The translations under genes and the position numbers were made by a program. A DNA stretch of 64,000 nt from Clostridiales bacterium (GTDB lineage Bacteria > Bacillota > Clostridia > Christensenellales > Borkfalkiaceae). How positions within the stretch are numbered: the stretch's first letter is position 1; the number at the start of each line of letters is the position of its first letter. The notes beneath the pieces were generated by a model. It had not been told where the DNA came from. It made no database searches and saw only the letters and a list, made by a program, of their open reading frames with translations. The stretch lies in NCBI GenBank assembly GCA_015055725.1, contig SVHO01000002.1:1-64000 (forward strand), written 5' to 3'. This document shows positions 44,937-52,408 of this stretch, piece by piece.

Positions 44937-46465
44937 CTCTTTATCTCCTGTTTAAGAGAAAGTTTGATTTTTTCCTTAGGAATAATAACGCTAACTCTAT
45001 CGTTTTCGTTCCAAGTGTCTTCCGTGTCAAAAACGAAGTCTTCTTCGTTTTCATCAGTGCGAACTATAAGTTGATAGTGGTCAACTTTATAAATTATAGA
45101 TATAATGTTTCCAACTGCTCCGCCCTTTTCAGCGTCGTCACTAATCTCAATATCTTTTAAACCAACTTCAACGTTTACGTCAACGTCGGTTAGGTCAATT
45201 CTATCCCCTTCCGCCGTTATTAAATAGCCTTCTTCATCAAGAATAGAGCCTGGGTAAAGTTGAGTCACGTCACACTCAAATTCACCGTCACCAAAACATA
45301 CGGTGTTGCGCTTTGTAATATACCCGTCGTATTTATTAGAAGAAAAATTCTTCGCCATTATGTGTATATCGTTAGGTTTAATCAAAAGGCTAACCTTTTC
45401 ACCAACCTTTCTTTCTATGGTGTCTTGAATAACTATTTCGGCTTTTCCAACGAGCATAACCATTTCATAATGGACGCCCTTAAAAATTGAACTTATAATT
45501 TTGCCGTCAACTTGCCCTTTTCCTTCATCAAGCAAGGTCACGTCTTCAGGGCGAACAACAACGTCAACCTTTTCGTTCTTTTCAAACTCGTCAACGCAGT
45601 CAAAGTTATGGTTGATAAATCTAACTTTTTTATCACCGACGATTGTTCCACTAAAAATATTGCTTTCGCCAATAAAGTCTGCAACAAACGAGTTTTTAGG
45701 TTCGTTATAAATATCGGTTGGCGTGCCGATTTGTTGGATAACGCCGTCTTTCATAACCACGATAGTGTCACTCATAGTAAGTGCTTCTTCTTGGTCGTGC
45801 GTGACGTAAATAAACGTTATGCCAAGTTTTTTATGCATTTCTTTAAGTTCTAATTGCATATCTTTGCGCATCTTTAAATCGAGTGCGCCCAAAGGTTCGT
45901 CTAAAAGCAAAATTTGTGGTTCGTTAACTATTGCGCGCGCAATAGCAACCCTTTGTTGTTGCCCACCTGAAAGGGTTGAAACACTTCTCTTTTCAAAGCC
46001 TTCAAGGTCAACCATTTTAAGCGCCTTTTCAACTTTTAAAGAAATTTCTTTTTTAGATAGTTTTTCAATTTTTTCAAAACGTTTTCCATCTTTATCTTCA
46101 TAAGTCACTTTCACTTTTTTAAGTTTAAGTCCAAAAGCAATATTATCGTAAACGTTGAGATGCGGGAAAAGCGCATATCGCTGGAAAACGGTGTTTATCG
46201 GTCGCTTATTAGGTGGCAAATGACTTATATCTTGACCATTTAAGAGAATTTTCCCCTTGGTTGGCTTATCAAACCCTGCAATCATACGAAGAGTTGTAGT
46301 CTTCCCACAACCAGACGGGCCTAAAAAGGTTATAAATTCACCCTTTCTAACATAAAAACTAATGTCATCAACGGCGACGACGCCATCTTCAAATTCTCTG
46401 GTTAGGTTGACTATTTCAACAATTTTGTCACTTTTAACCACGTCATCTTTTCTTTGGTTAGCCAT
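44933..46465 (-). CDS. potA: spermidine/putrescine ABC transporter ATP-binding protein
   Basis: 510 aa from the ATG at 46465 (AGAGAGGTG upstream); the longer frame from 46561 would run through the terminator. PotA is normally about 370 aa. Walker [10 protein letters not shown] (~50-58), Q-loop [16 protein letters not shown] (~92-107), signature [14 protein letters not shown] (~160-173), Walker [12 protein letters not shown], then TOBE domains. The extra length is a second C-terminal TOBE-like unit (~375-505). The gene follows a structured leader with terminator, so the whole potABCD operon is probably attenuated. Confidence 0.94.
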   Translation of the reverse strand: MANQRKDDVVKSDKIVEIVNLTREFEDGVVAVDDISFYVRKGEFITFLGPSGCGKTTTLRMIAGFDKPTKGKILLNGQDISHLPPNKRPINTVFQRYALFPHLNVYDNIAFGLKLKKVKVTYEDKDGKRFEKIEKLSKKEISLKVEKALKMVDLEGFEKRSVSTLSGGQQQRVAIARAIVNEPQILLLDEPLGALDLKMRKDMQLELKEMHKKLGITFIYVTHDQEEALTMSDTIVVMKDGVIQQIGTPTDIYNEPKNSFVADFIGESNIFSGTIVGDKKVRFINHNFDCVDEFEKNEKVDVVVRPEDVTLLDEGKGQVDGKIISSIFKGVHYEMVMLVGKAEIVIQDTIERKVGEKVSLLIKPNDIHIMAKNFSSNKYDGYITKRNTVCFGDGEFECDVTQLYPGSILDEEGYLITAEGDRIDLTDVDVNVEVGLKDIEISDDAEKGGAVGNIISIIYKVDHYQLIVRTDENEEDFVFDTEDTWNENDRVSVIIPKEKIKLSLKQEIKR

Positions 46466-46487
46466 AAAAAACACCTCTCTAAACAAC

Positions 46488-46521
46488 TTTAAAATAAAAA
46501 ACGCAAGTCTTACAACTTGCG
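46488..46521 (-). terminator. leader terminator upstream of potA
   Basis: On the minus strand: CGCAAGT/ACTTGCG (7-bp stem, 6-nt loop), followed by TTTTTTATTTT. It ends about 22 nt before the potA ATG. Its 5' arm (TTCGCAAGTT) is complementary over 10 positions, one of them G-U, to leader segment AACTTGTGAA at 46633-46642. Confidence 0.85.
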
Positions 46522-46795
46522 AAGTAATCCCCGTAAACGATATAATCGGCTGACAAATCAACCCTTCGTTATAGGGAGTGGGTAATCAGAGTCTATATAG
46601 CAACAAAACTTTTACTACTCTTTATTGACCGTTTCACAAGTTTAACTTATAAAATTTGAGCTTTTAACTCAATCAATAAGACGGTTTAATCCGTCAATCG
46701 GCAGTGGACCCGGCTGTCCGTATGGCCTAAACTCTATTAAGAGTGGTCCTTTATCGCTTGGAAAGACTCTGCTTTTATATAAAGTTCAATTCCGC
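46522..46795 (-). ncRNA. structured 5' leader of potABCD, candidate riboswitch or attenuator
   Basis: A ~310-nt leader separates a consensus promoter from the terminator before potA. Visible helices (plus coordinates): CAGAGTC/GACTCTG, 46765-46771 with 46587-46593, closing a ~180-nt domain; GGACC/GGTCC, 46745-46749 with 46706-46710; hairpins at 46731-46744, 46680-46695, 46656-46672 and 46562-46576; a possible ATTGAC/GTCAAT pairing, 46693-46698 with 46624-46629. A short ATACGGAC...CACTGCC stretch recalls the M-box (Mg2+) core, but the remaining M-box sequence is missing, so I do not assign a family. The antiterminator segment lies within the closed domain. Confidence 0.65.
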
Positions 46796-46800
46796 TTTAT

Positions 46801-46829
46801 ATATTAAATTATTTTTTATTTATTGTCAA
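46801..46829 (-). promoter_or_regulatory. sigma-A promoter of pot leader and operon
   Basis: On the minus strand: TTGACA, 17 nt, TAATAT. The predicted start of transcription is near 46794. Confidence 0.8.
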
Positions 46830-46908
46830 TCATTTTTTAGTCACTTTTTAATTTTTTTCTTATCTAAACCTATTTTTTGCTTATTTAACCTTTTAACACC
46901 CTTTTTGA

Positions 46909-46937
46909 TTGATTTTACTACCGTTTTAATGTATAAT
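46909..46937 (+). promoter_or_regulatory. promoter of YgjV-like gene, placing +1 at the start codon
   Basis: TTGATT, 17 nt, TATAAT (-10 at 46932-46937). The base 7 nt after the -10 box is the A of ATG at 46944. Confidence 0.6.
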
Positions 46938-46943
46938 CTTTGT

Positions 46944-47531
46944 ATGTTTTTTAAAATTTTCGTTCAAGTTATAGGCTTTATAGGTATCGCTCTTAATATC
47001 CTTTCCGTGCAATTTAATTCGCATTGGAAAATTATGTTATTTAAGACGCTTGGCTCTTTAACTTTCGTAGTTCAATATATCCTTTTAGGCGCGTGGGTAG
47101 GCATGATTATGGATTTAATAGGCTCGATTAGAAACGTAATTTTCACCCTTAACGTTAGAAACGGCAAGTCGAATAAATGGTGGATTGTTTTCTTTTCTGC
47201 TTTTACCTTTATCGCAGGCGTTTTAACCATAATTTTAACGTGGGAAAAATCAATCGGATATGCAAGCAACTGGTCTAACGACACACTAATTATAACAACT
47301 ATAGCGGTTTCAATTAGCATCATTTCAATCGTTGCAAAACTCTTAACCACTATTGCTTACGGATTTAAGGACCCTCACGTTATAAGAATGGTTAATCTTC
47401 CGTCTAACGCTTGTTGGGTTATCTATAACTTAGTCGCTTTCTCTATCGCAGGCGTTATAAACGACCTTATGTGCTTAGTATCTATAGTCGTTGCAGAATT
47501 ACGATTTAGAAAAAAGCCTAAAAACGTTTAA
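46944..47531 (+). CDS. YgjV-like inner membrane protein
   Basis: 195 aa from the ATG at 46944 (MFFKIFVQVIGFIGIALNIL). It is almost wholly hydrophobic with about six helices. Characteristic stretches are FNSHWKIMLFKTLGSLTFVVQ in two parts (~24-44), a conserved GAWVGMIMDLIGSIRN (~48-63) and NLPSNACWVIYNLVAFSIAG. The YgjV family has no established function. An ATG five codons upstream (46929) overlaps the -10 box. No Shine-Dalgarno is present at either, so translation may be leaderless. It is divergent from the pot operon and convergent with the oxidoreductase. Confidence 0.82.
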   Translation: MFFKIFVQVIGFIGIALNILSVQFNSHWKIMLFKTLGSLTFVVQYILLGAWVGMIMDLIGSIRNVIFTLNVRNGKSNKWWIVFFSAFTFIAGVLTIILTWEKSIGYASNWSNDTLIITTIAVSISIISIVAKLLTTIAYGFKDPHVIRMVNLPSNACWVIYNLVAFSIAGVINDLMCLVSIVVAELRFRKKPKNV

Positions 47532-47543
47532 TTATTAAAAATT

Positions 47544-47572
47544 AACGGCACAGTTGAAACTGCGCCGTTTTT
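47544..47572. terminator. bidirectional terminator
   Basis: Stem AACGGC(A)CAGTT/AACTG(C)GCCGTT, with one internal mismatch and a T-run on the plus strand, lies between the YgjV-like gene and the oxidoreductase. Confidence 0.75.
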
Positions 47573-47574
47573 AT

Positions 47575-48879
47575 TTATTCTATATCCATTTCTACCACTT
47601 TTCCCGTCTTTCTTGCTTGCTCAGCCTTAAAAACTGCTAGATGGCTTATCTTTGAATCGTCAAGCGTGGTACAGCGGAAAGAAGGTTCTTTATCCCCTTG
47701 AACGTAATCAATAAAATCGTGAACGATAATTTTATCACCGCCACCGTGTCCACCGTTTGCACCTATCTTATCGTCACCTAAATCCTTAACGTCAATAAGT
47801 TCTTCAGTATATCCTTTGCTTGTAAATGGAGCAATTCTTCTTATAACGTATTTTGAATCTTCAAACGTGCCCTTTATTTCACCAAGCGTGCCAACGATAT
47901 GAATATTTCTCTCTGACTTAACGCTTCCGCCTATCATATTAAACGAGCCTGTTGCTCCGTTTGCAAATTTAATAATAACGGTTTGGTGGTCAACGTTTCC
48001 GTCACGTTCAAAATCCCAAACACACTTTCCGTATGGATTAAACGTTTTAAGTGATTCTTCTTTATCTTCAAAGGTGTAGTTTTCTTTAGCTTCTATACAT
48101 TTCCAAACGTAATGCCCCCATCTTTCCGCCGCCAAATAGTTGGCTTTAGAAGAAAATCTGCACTCATCAACGTAGGGACAGTCCGCCATACAGCGAGTTC
48201 CCGCGCCTTCGGGTTTTCTTTCTTTGCCGAATTGAAAATCGTCACCAAAACTTGATATATATTTAGGTTTAGTTTTATTCATCATCCAAAGCAATATATC
48301 CATATCGTGACAAGATTTTGCCAAAATCATAGGCGCAAAACAAAGTTTTTCAGAACGCCATTTACCACGCACGAACGCCGCTGCTAAGTGATGATAATTT
48401 ACGTGTTCGCACGTTTCAATTGAAATTATTTCCCCTATTTCACCACTATCAATGATTTTTTTGATTGATGAATAAAAATCCGTATAACGCAAAACGTGGC
48501 AAATAACAACCTTTCTTCCACATTTTTTTGCAACTGCAGAAAGTTCATGAACTTCAGCCTCGTTTACAGCAAAAGGTTTTTCAAGCAAAAGGTCATATCC
48601 CTTTTCAAGCACGGGAACTGAAGTTTTTATATGCAAATGGTCCATAGTGCAATTAAAAACTGCATCGGCAAACTTATCACGCGCAACAAATTCTTCAACG
48701 GTTGTAAAACAATTTTCTTTCGGAACGTTATACCTTTTGCGCATTAATTCCGTTCTTATAGGGTCTGGGTCAACTATCCCCACAATTTTCAATTTTTCGG
48801 GAAAGTCAAGTGAAACGTTAGCGTAAACGCTTCCCCTATTGCCTATACCCATAACTACAACGTTAAACTGTTTTTCCAT
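47575..48879 (-). CDS. Gfo/Idh/MocA family oxidoreductase
   Basis: 434 aa. The N-terminal Rossmann fold has VVMGIGNRGSVYANVS (~8-23). The family EKP motif is LLLEKPFAVNEAEV (~93-106), followed by KVVICHVLRYTDFY (~120-133). A four-Cys insertion (CMADCPYVDEC and the following residues, ~215-240) is unusual and may bind metal. The C-terminal domain contains GGHGGGDKIIVHDFIDYV (~380-397), matching family members that act on sugars or inositols. It has its own promoter containing a dyad. The substrate is unknown. Confidence 0.9.
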   Translation of the reverse strand: MEKQFNVVVMGIGNRGSVYANVSLDFPEKLKIVGIVDPDPIRTELMRKRYNVPKENCFTTVEEFVARDKFADAVFNCTMDHLHIKTSVPVLEKGYDLLLEKPFAVNEAEVHELSAVAKKCGRKVVICHVLRYTDFYSSIKKIIDSGEIGEIISIETCEHVNYHHLAAAFVRGKWRSEKLCFAPMILAKSCHDMDILLWMMNKTKPKYISSFGDDFQFGKERKPEGAGTRCMADCPYVDECRFSSKANYLAAERWGHYVWKCIEAKENYTFEDKEESLKTFNPYGKCVWDFERDGNVDHQTVIIKFANGATGSFNMIGGSVKSERNIHIVGTLGEIKGTFEDSKYVIRRIAPFTSKGYTEELIDVKDLGDDKIGANGGHGGGDKIIVHDFIDYVQGDKEPSFRCTTLDDSKISHLAVFKAEQARKTGKVVEMDIE

Positions 48880-48902
48880 AACTCACCTATAGTTTTTTTT
48901 AT

Positions 48903-48931
48903 ATTTTAACACCTAAAAAGATAGGTGTCAA
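48903..48931 (-). promoter_or_regulatory. promoter of oxidoreductase gene with embedded dyad
   Basis: On the minus strand: TTGACA, 17 nt, TAAAAT. The spacer is almost entirely a perfect dyad (ACACCTA, 6 nt, TAGGTGT; 48909-48928), a likely repressor operator. Confidence 0.7.
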
Positions 48932-49018
48932 TATTAAACTCAATATTTAACTATAATAATTTTATCTTTTATTATCTTTTATTACAATACATTTTTGTCC
49001 TTTATTTTTATAAAAAAA

Positions 49019-49036
49019 GACACAAAATTTTGTGCC
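49019..49036 (-). terminator. terminator after GNAT gene
   Basis: On the minus strand GGCACAAAA/TTTTGTGTC, one mismatch, followed by TTTTTTTATAAA. It overlaps the end of the GNAT stop region. Confidence 0.65.
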
Positions 49037-49537
49037 TTATAAGTCTAATATATAAACGTTTCTTTCATATCCGCCATCTCTAATTAACGTGGTTTTATAA
49101 GTCATCCCGAGTTTTTTTAGCGAATTATTACTTGCAACGTTATCTGGGTGCGCTGTTGCGATAAAATACTCTATACCCATTTTGCGAGCCTCGTTAATAA
49201 GAGCGTAATTTATTTCGAGCATCAAGTTTTTACCCCTGTATTCAGGCAAAACCATGCTTCCGCCTAATTCTGCTCCTATTTTCTCACAATAACCAACGGT
49301 TTTTGCCATTTCAGCAAATTCATCATTATTTGCGTCAAATAACGATACAGCGCCTAAATCTCCGTCTATAAACGCACCGAAAACAACAAGCGTGCTACCT
49401 TCGTTAAACATGTTATTTATATTTTCTTCCGAAAATGGCATAAACCATTTTTGGTTAACTAGCGCTTTTCTAATTTTTGCGTTTATCAACTTGAATTGTT
49501 GGTGATGCTCTTTACTAAGCCTTTTAATTTCTATCAT
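49037..49537 (-). CDS. GNAT family N-acetyltransferase
   Basis: 166 aa from ATG 49537 (MIEIKRLSKEHHQQF); another ATG at 49552 overlaps the stop of the 54-aa gene and cannot be excluded. The acetyl-CoA binding region is LGGSMVLPEYRGKNLMLEIN in two parts (~98-117), followed by FIATAHPDNVASNNSLKKLG (~133-152). The acceptor is unknown. It is the last gene of the feo unit and ends at a terminator. Confidence 0.88.
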   Translation of the reverse strand: MIEIKRLSKEHHQQFKLINAKIRKALVNQKWFMPFSEENINNMFNEGSTLVVFGAFIDGDLGAVSLFDANNDEFAEMAKTVGYCEKIGAELGGSMVLPEYRGKNLMLEINYALINEARKMGIEYFIATAHPDNVASNNSLKKLGMTYKTTLIRDGGYERNVYILDL

Positions 49538-49541
49538 TTTA

Positions 49542-49706
49542 TTACCAATCATCCTTTGGGGTTAATTTTATATCGTCGTAATATTCAAAATATTTCTCTT
49601 TATCGCTTTTTGAACGGTTTTCTTCCCATTCTTCTGGAAAACAAGCGTCTTCTTCTTTATTATCCGCCTCTCTCATCAAATCGTAAAGCGTTTTTCCTTT
49701 TGACAT
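49542..49706 (-). CDS. 54-aa acidic protein in feo operon, unknown function
   Basis: A small frame shorter than usual ORF cut-offs. It starts MSKGKTLYDLMREADNKEED, has one Cys (residue 22) in ACFPEEWEENRSK and ends KLTPKDDW. It is strongly charged with no membrane segment. The ATG lies inside the 3' end of feoB (30-bp overlap) and the stop overlaps the GNAT start region, so it fills the feoB-GNAT gap exactly. Upstream AAAAAGGG-type context gives a weak ribosome site. A FeoC-like accessory role is possible by position only; I recognise no FeoC sequence features. Confidence 0.6.
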   Translation of the reverse strand: MSKGKTLYDLMREADNKEEDACFPEEWEENRSKSDKEKYFEYYDDIKLTPKDDW

Positions 49707-51601
49707 TTTTCACCCTTTTTGCAAATTGAGCACATAGTGCATTTGCTCGATTTTAAGCGTTTTATCGCAAAGCAAACGCCTAATATAATTAGTATAACTA
49801 TACTTAAAGACAAAGTCAAGTAAATCCCACGGCAAACTAAAAGTCCTATACCGTTAATAATTAATGCCACCAAATAAGCAGAACACGTTTGAAAAACAAT
49901 CATAAACGCAAATTGTTTTTTTGAATTGAGTTCTTTATACGCCGTTGCAAGACTTGCCGTACACGGTGGTGACAATAAAATAAACGTCATAAAAGCGTAT
50001 ACCGAATATTTTGAACTAAACGCAACGTTTACGTCACTACACAAAAGGGAAAGTGTTTCTACAACTGCTTCTTTTGCAAAACTACCTGAAATTACCGCAA
50101 CAGACGCTTGCCACGTTCCAAATCCAAGTGGATAAAACACGTATTTAATAGCGTTTGCGAGCGCGTATAAGAAACTATCTTCAACTCTTTCGCCAACGTA
50201 CCCGTTAAAGCCTACGCTCTTAAACAACCACAAAAAAACAGAAACGCAAAAAACTATAAGCCCAGCCTTAGTGAAAAATTCCTTCACCTTTTCATAAAGG
50301 ACGAAATAAACGTTTTTAAGGCTTGGTAGTTTTAATTCAGGGATTTCCATAACAAACACTCTATCTTTTGTTTTAAATGCCTTAAATTGCCTTAAAATTG
50401 CCCCAAAAATCCCTACGCACGCTATACCAACGAAATACATAGACGTTGCAACCAACGCGCTTCCGCCAAAGAATACTGATGAAAACCAACCGAACACCGC
50501 CGTCTTTGCACCGCACGGCATAAAGGGAGATAAAAATAAGGTCATTTTGCGCTCACTCTCACCCTCAATAGTGCGCGTTGCCATAATTCCTGTCACCGTA
50601 CAACCGCAAGAGACAATCATTGGTAAAATTGATTTTCCACTCAAGCCGAACGCCCTGAAAAATCTATCGAGCAAAAACGCAACGCGTGAAGCATATCCAC
50701 TTTCTTCGATTAACGCCATAAGCGCAAACAAAATTAATATTTGTGGTAAAAAGGAAAGAACGCCCCCTATTGAACTAATAATAGCATCACAACAAAGCGA
50801 AACTATCCAAGATGAAATTTTTTTATCATTTAAAAAAACACTTGCCTTGTTTTTTACCACGTCTATAACATTGACTATTCCTTCCCCAAAAAAACTACCG
50901 ACGTTTATTGATAAAAAATAAACCGCAAGCATAATTAAAAAGAAAATAGGAATTCCAAAAAACTTGTGTAATAAAACTTTATCAATCGTTTGAGAAATTT
51001 GTTTCTTAGTTTCTTTTTGGTGTATAACGTTTCTTAAGTTTTCTTTAAGAAACGCGAATTTGTTTTGTGTTAAAGTTTGCCCATTATATTTAGTGAAATT
51101 TGGATAGACGGGTAACGAATTAGTGTCGCATGCAGTTTTAATGAGTTTGTCTATGTTAAAATTTTTAACTGCGGAAACCAAAACTATCGGCACGCCAAAA
51201 AGGGACGAAAGTTTATCTAAATCTATTTTTAAGCCTTTATTTTTAAGCTTATCACTAAAATTAACCGCAATAACCATAGGGATTTTTAGCGAGCACAAAT
51301 CAATCGTTAAAGATAAATTTCGCTCTAAATTTGTTGCATCAACAACGTTTATTATAGCTTTCGGCGGTGTCTTAATTAAATAATTATACGCAACGGTCTC
51401 GTCATTAGCGTTAGATTTAAATGAATAAAGCCCTGGCAAATCAACAATTTTTATTTGCTTGTCCTTTTTATATTTACCTTCCTTTAACTCAACGGTGACT
51501 CCCGTCCAATTTCCAACGCGCTGATGTGCGCCCGTTATACAATTAAAAAGCGAAGTTTTGCCCGAATTTGGGTTGCCAACTAATGCAATAACGTCGTTCA
51601 T
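49676..51601 (-). CDS. feoB: ferrous iron transport protein B
   Basis: 641 aa. The N-terminal G domain has G1 GNPNSGKTSLFN (~8-19), G2 GNWTGVTVE (~31-39) and G3 DLPGLYSF (~54-61). The G4 motif reads AVNFSDK, against NxxD in most FeoB. The membrane part includes LPQILILFALMALIEESGYA in two parts and MPCGAKTAVFGWF. The C-terminus carries a Cys-rich tail CTMCSICKKGEKC (~622-634). It takes up Fe2+ under reducing conditions. The ATG overlaps the feoA stop as ATGA. Confidence 0.95.
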   Translation of the reverse strand: MNDVIALVGNPNSGKTSLFNCITGAHQRVGNWTGVTVELKEGKYKKDKQIKIVDLPGLYSFKSNANDETVAYNYLIKTPPKAIINVVDATNLERNLSLTIDLCSLKIPMVIAVNFSDKLKNKGLKIDLDKLSSLFGVPIVLVSAVKNFNIDKLIKTACDTNSLPVYPNFTKYNGQTLTQNKFAFLKENLRNVIHQKETKKQISQTIDKVLLHKFFGIPIFFLIMLAVYFLSINVGSFFGEGIVNVIDVVKNKASVFLNDKKISSWIVSLCCDAIISSIGGVLSFLPQILILFALMALIEESGYASRVAFLLDRFFRAFGLSGKSILPMIVSCGCTVTGIMATRTIEGESERKMTLFLSPFMPCGAKTAVFGWFSSVFFGGSALVATSMYFVGIACVGIFGAILRQFKAFKTKDRVFVMEIPELKLPSLKNVYFVLYEKVKEFFTKAGLIVFCVSVFLWLFKSVGFNGYVGERVEDSFLYALANAIKYVFYPLGFGTWQASVAVISGSFAKEAVVETLSLLCSDVNVAFSSKYSVYAFMTFILLSPPCTASLATAYKELNSKKQFAFMIVFQTCSAYLVALIINGIGLLVCRGIYLTLSLSIVILIILGVCFAIKRLKSSKCTMCSICKKGEKCQKEKRFTI

Positions 51602-51825
51602 AATTTCTCCACGATAATTTTTGATGCGCTTGATTTTCTTAATGCTAATGAGAAGTTATTGATTTTAATCATAACAGGGTCACCAAGCGGTGCTTGCCTT
51701 AGCATAATAAGGTTAACACCTTCAATAAGCCCTAACGCGCCAACCCTTTCTTTATCATTATATGATAGATTTATTTTTTTTACGTGCGCAACTTCGCCAA
51801 CCTTTAAATCACTCAATAACATCAT
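51598..51825 (-). CDS. feoA: ferrous iron transport protein A
   Basis: 75 aa, an SH3-like FeoA domain (LKVGEVAHVKKI, RVGALGLIEGV, PLGDPVMIKINNFSLALRK in two parts). FeoA supports FeoB at the inner membrane face. The start is odd: tandem ATGs (51825, 51822) with no Shine-Dalgarno, and a TATAAT that overlaps the first ATG. Either the real promoter lies elsewhere or initiation is unusual. Confidence 0.92.
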   Translation of the reverse strand: MMLLSDLKVGEVAHVKKINLSYNDKERVGALGLIEGVNLIMLRQAPLGDPVMIKINNFSLALRKSSASKIIVEKL

Positions 51826-51854
51826 TATAATTTATGTGATGAAATTATTTAAAA

Positions 51855-51888
51855 TGAAAAATCCGCCGTAAAACAGCGGATTTTTTTA
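51855..51888. terminator. terminator of the ribosomal block
   Basis: Stem AAAATCCGC/GCGGATTTT with a 10-nt loop and T-run, 7 nt past the rplQ stop. Confidence 0.88.
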
Positions 51889-51894
51889 TTACAA

Positions 51895-52404
51895 TTAGTC
51901 AACGAGTTCAATAATTGCAACTTCAGCAGCGTCACCTTTGCGTTGGCCAAGTTTATAAATTCTGGTGTAGCCACCGCCTTGACCTTTTTCTTCTTTACGA
52001 GAAGCGTATTTGGGAGCATATTCATCAAAAATCTTTTCAATTAAAGGATATTTGATTGCTTTAGTTCTCTTTTTGAAATCGGGTTTGCTTTCTTTAAAGC
52101 CTTTAACTTCTTGCAAATCGTTTACCAAAGACATAATTTTTCTTCTTGCGTTAAGCTTTTTAACGCCGTCTTTGATAAGGGTTTTGCTGGTTTCCTTACC
52201 CTTTTCGTCAGCAACCTTAACTTCGGTTTCAACGGTGTCGGTATAAGTATTAACAGCAAGCGTGATGATTTTTGCAACGTATGAAGCAACTTCTTTTGCT
52301 CTTGCTTCAGTCGTTTCAATTTTGCCGTGCCATAAAAGCGCGGATGCTTGGTTTTTAATAAGTGCTAATCTTTGCGTAGCATTTACGCCCAATTTTCTTG
52401 CCAT
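51895..52404 (-). CDS. rplQ: 50S ribosomal protein L17
   Basis: 169 aa, about 50 longer than Bacillus L17. The core start MARKLGVNATQRLALIKNQA and the C-terminal GGYTRIYKLGQRKGDAAEVA are typical. The extra residues (~55-130, Lys/Glu-rich, with VADEKGKETSK) sit in the middle. It follows rpoA by 4 nt and closes the block. Confidence 0.97.
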   Translation of the reverse strand: MARKLGVNATQRLALIKNQASALLWHGKIETTEARAKEVASYVAKIITLAVNTYTDTVETEVKVADEKGKETSKTLIKDGVKKLNARRKIMSLVNDLQEVKGFKESKPDFKKRTKAIKYPLIEKIFDEYAPKYASRKEEKGQGGGYTRIYKLGQRKGDAAEVAIIELVD

Positions 52405-52408
52405 TGTT

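Noticed and set aside
46522-46795. Assignment of the pot leader as an M-box (Mg2+) riboswitch
   Set aside because: Only a short ATACGGAC...CACTGCC stretch matches; the other conserved M-box blocks are missing and the downstream genes are not Mg2+ transporters. Left unassigned.
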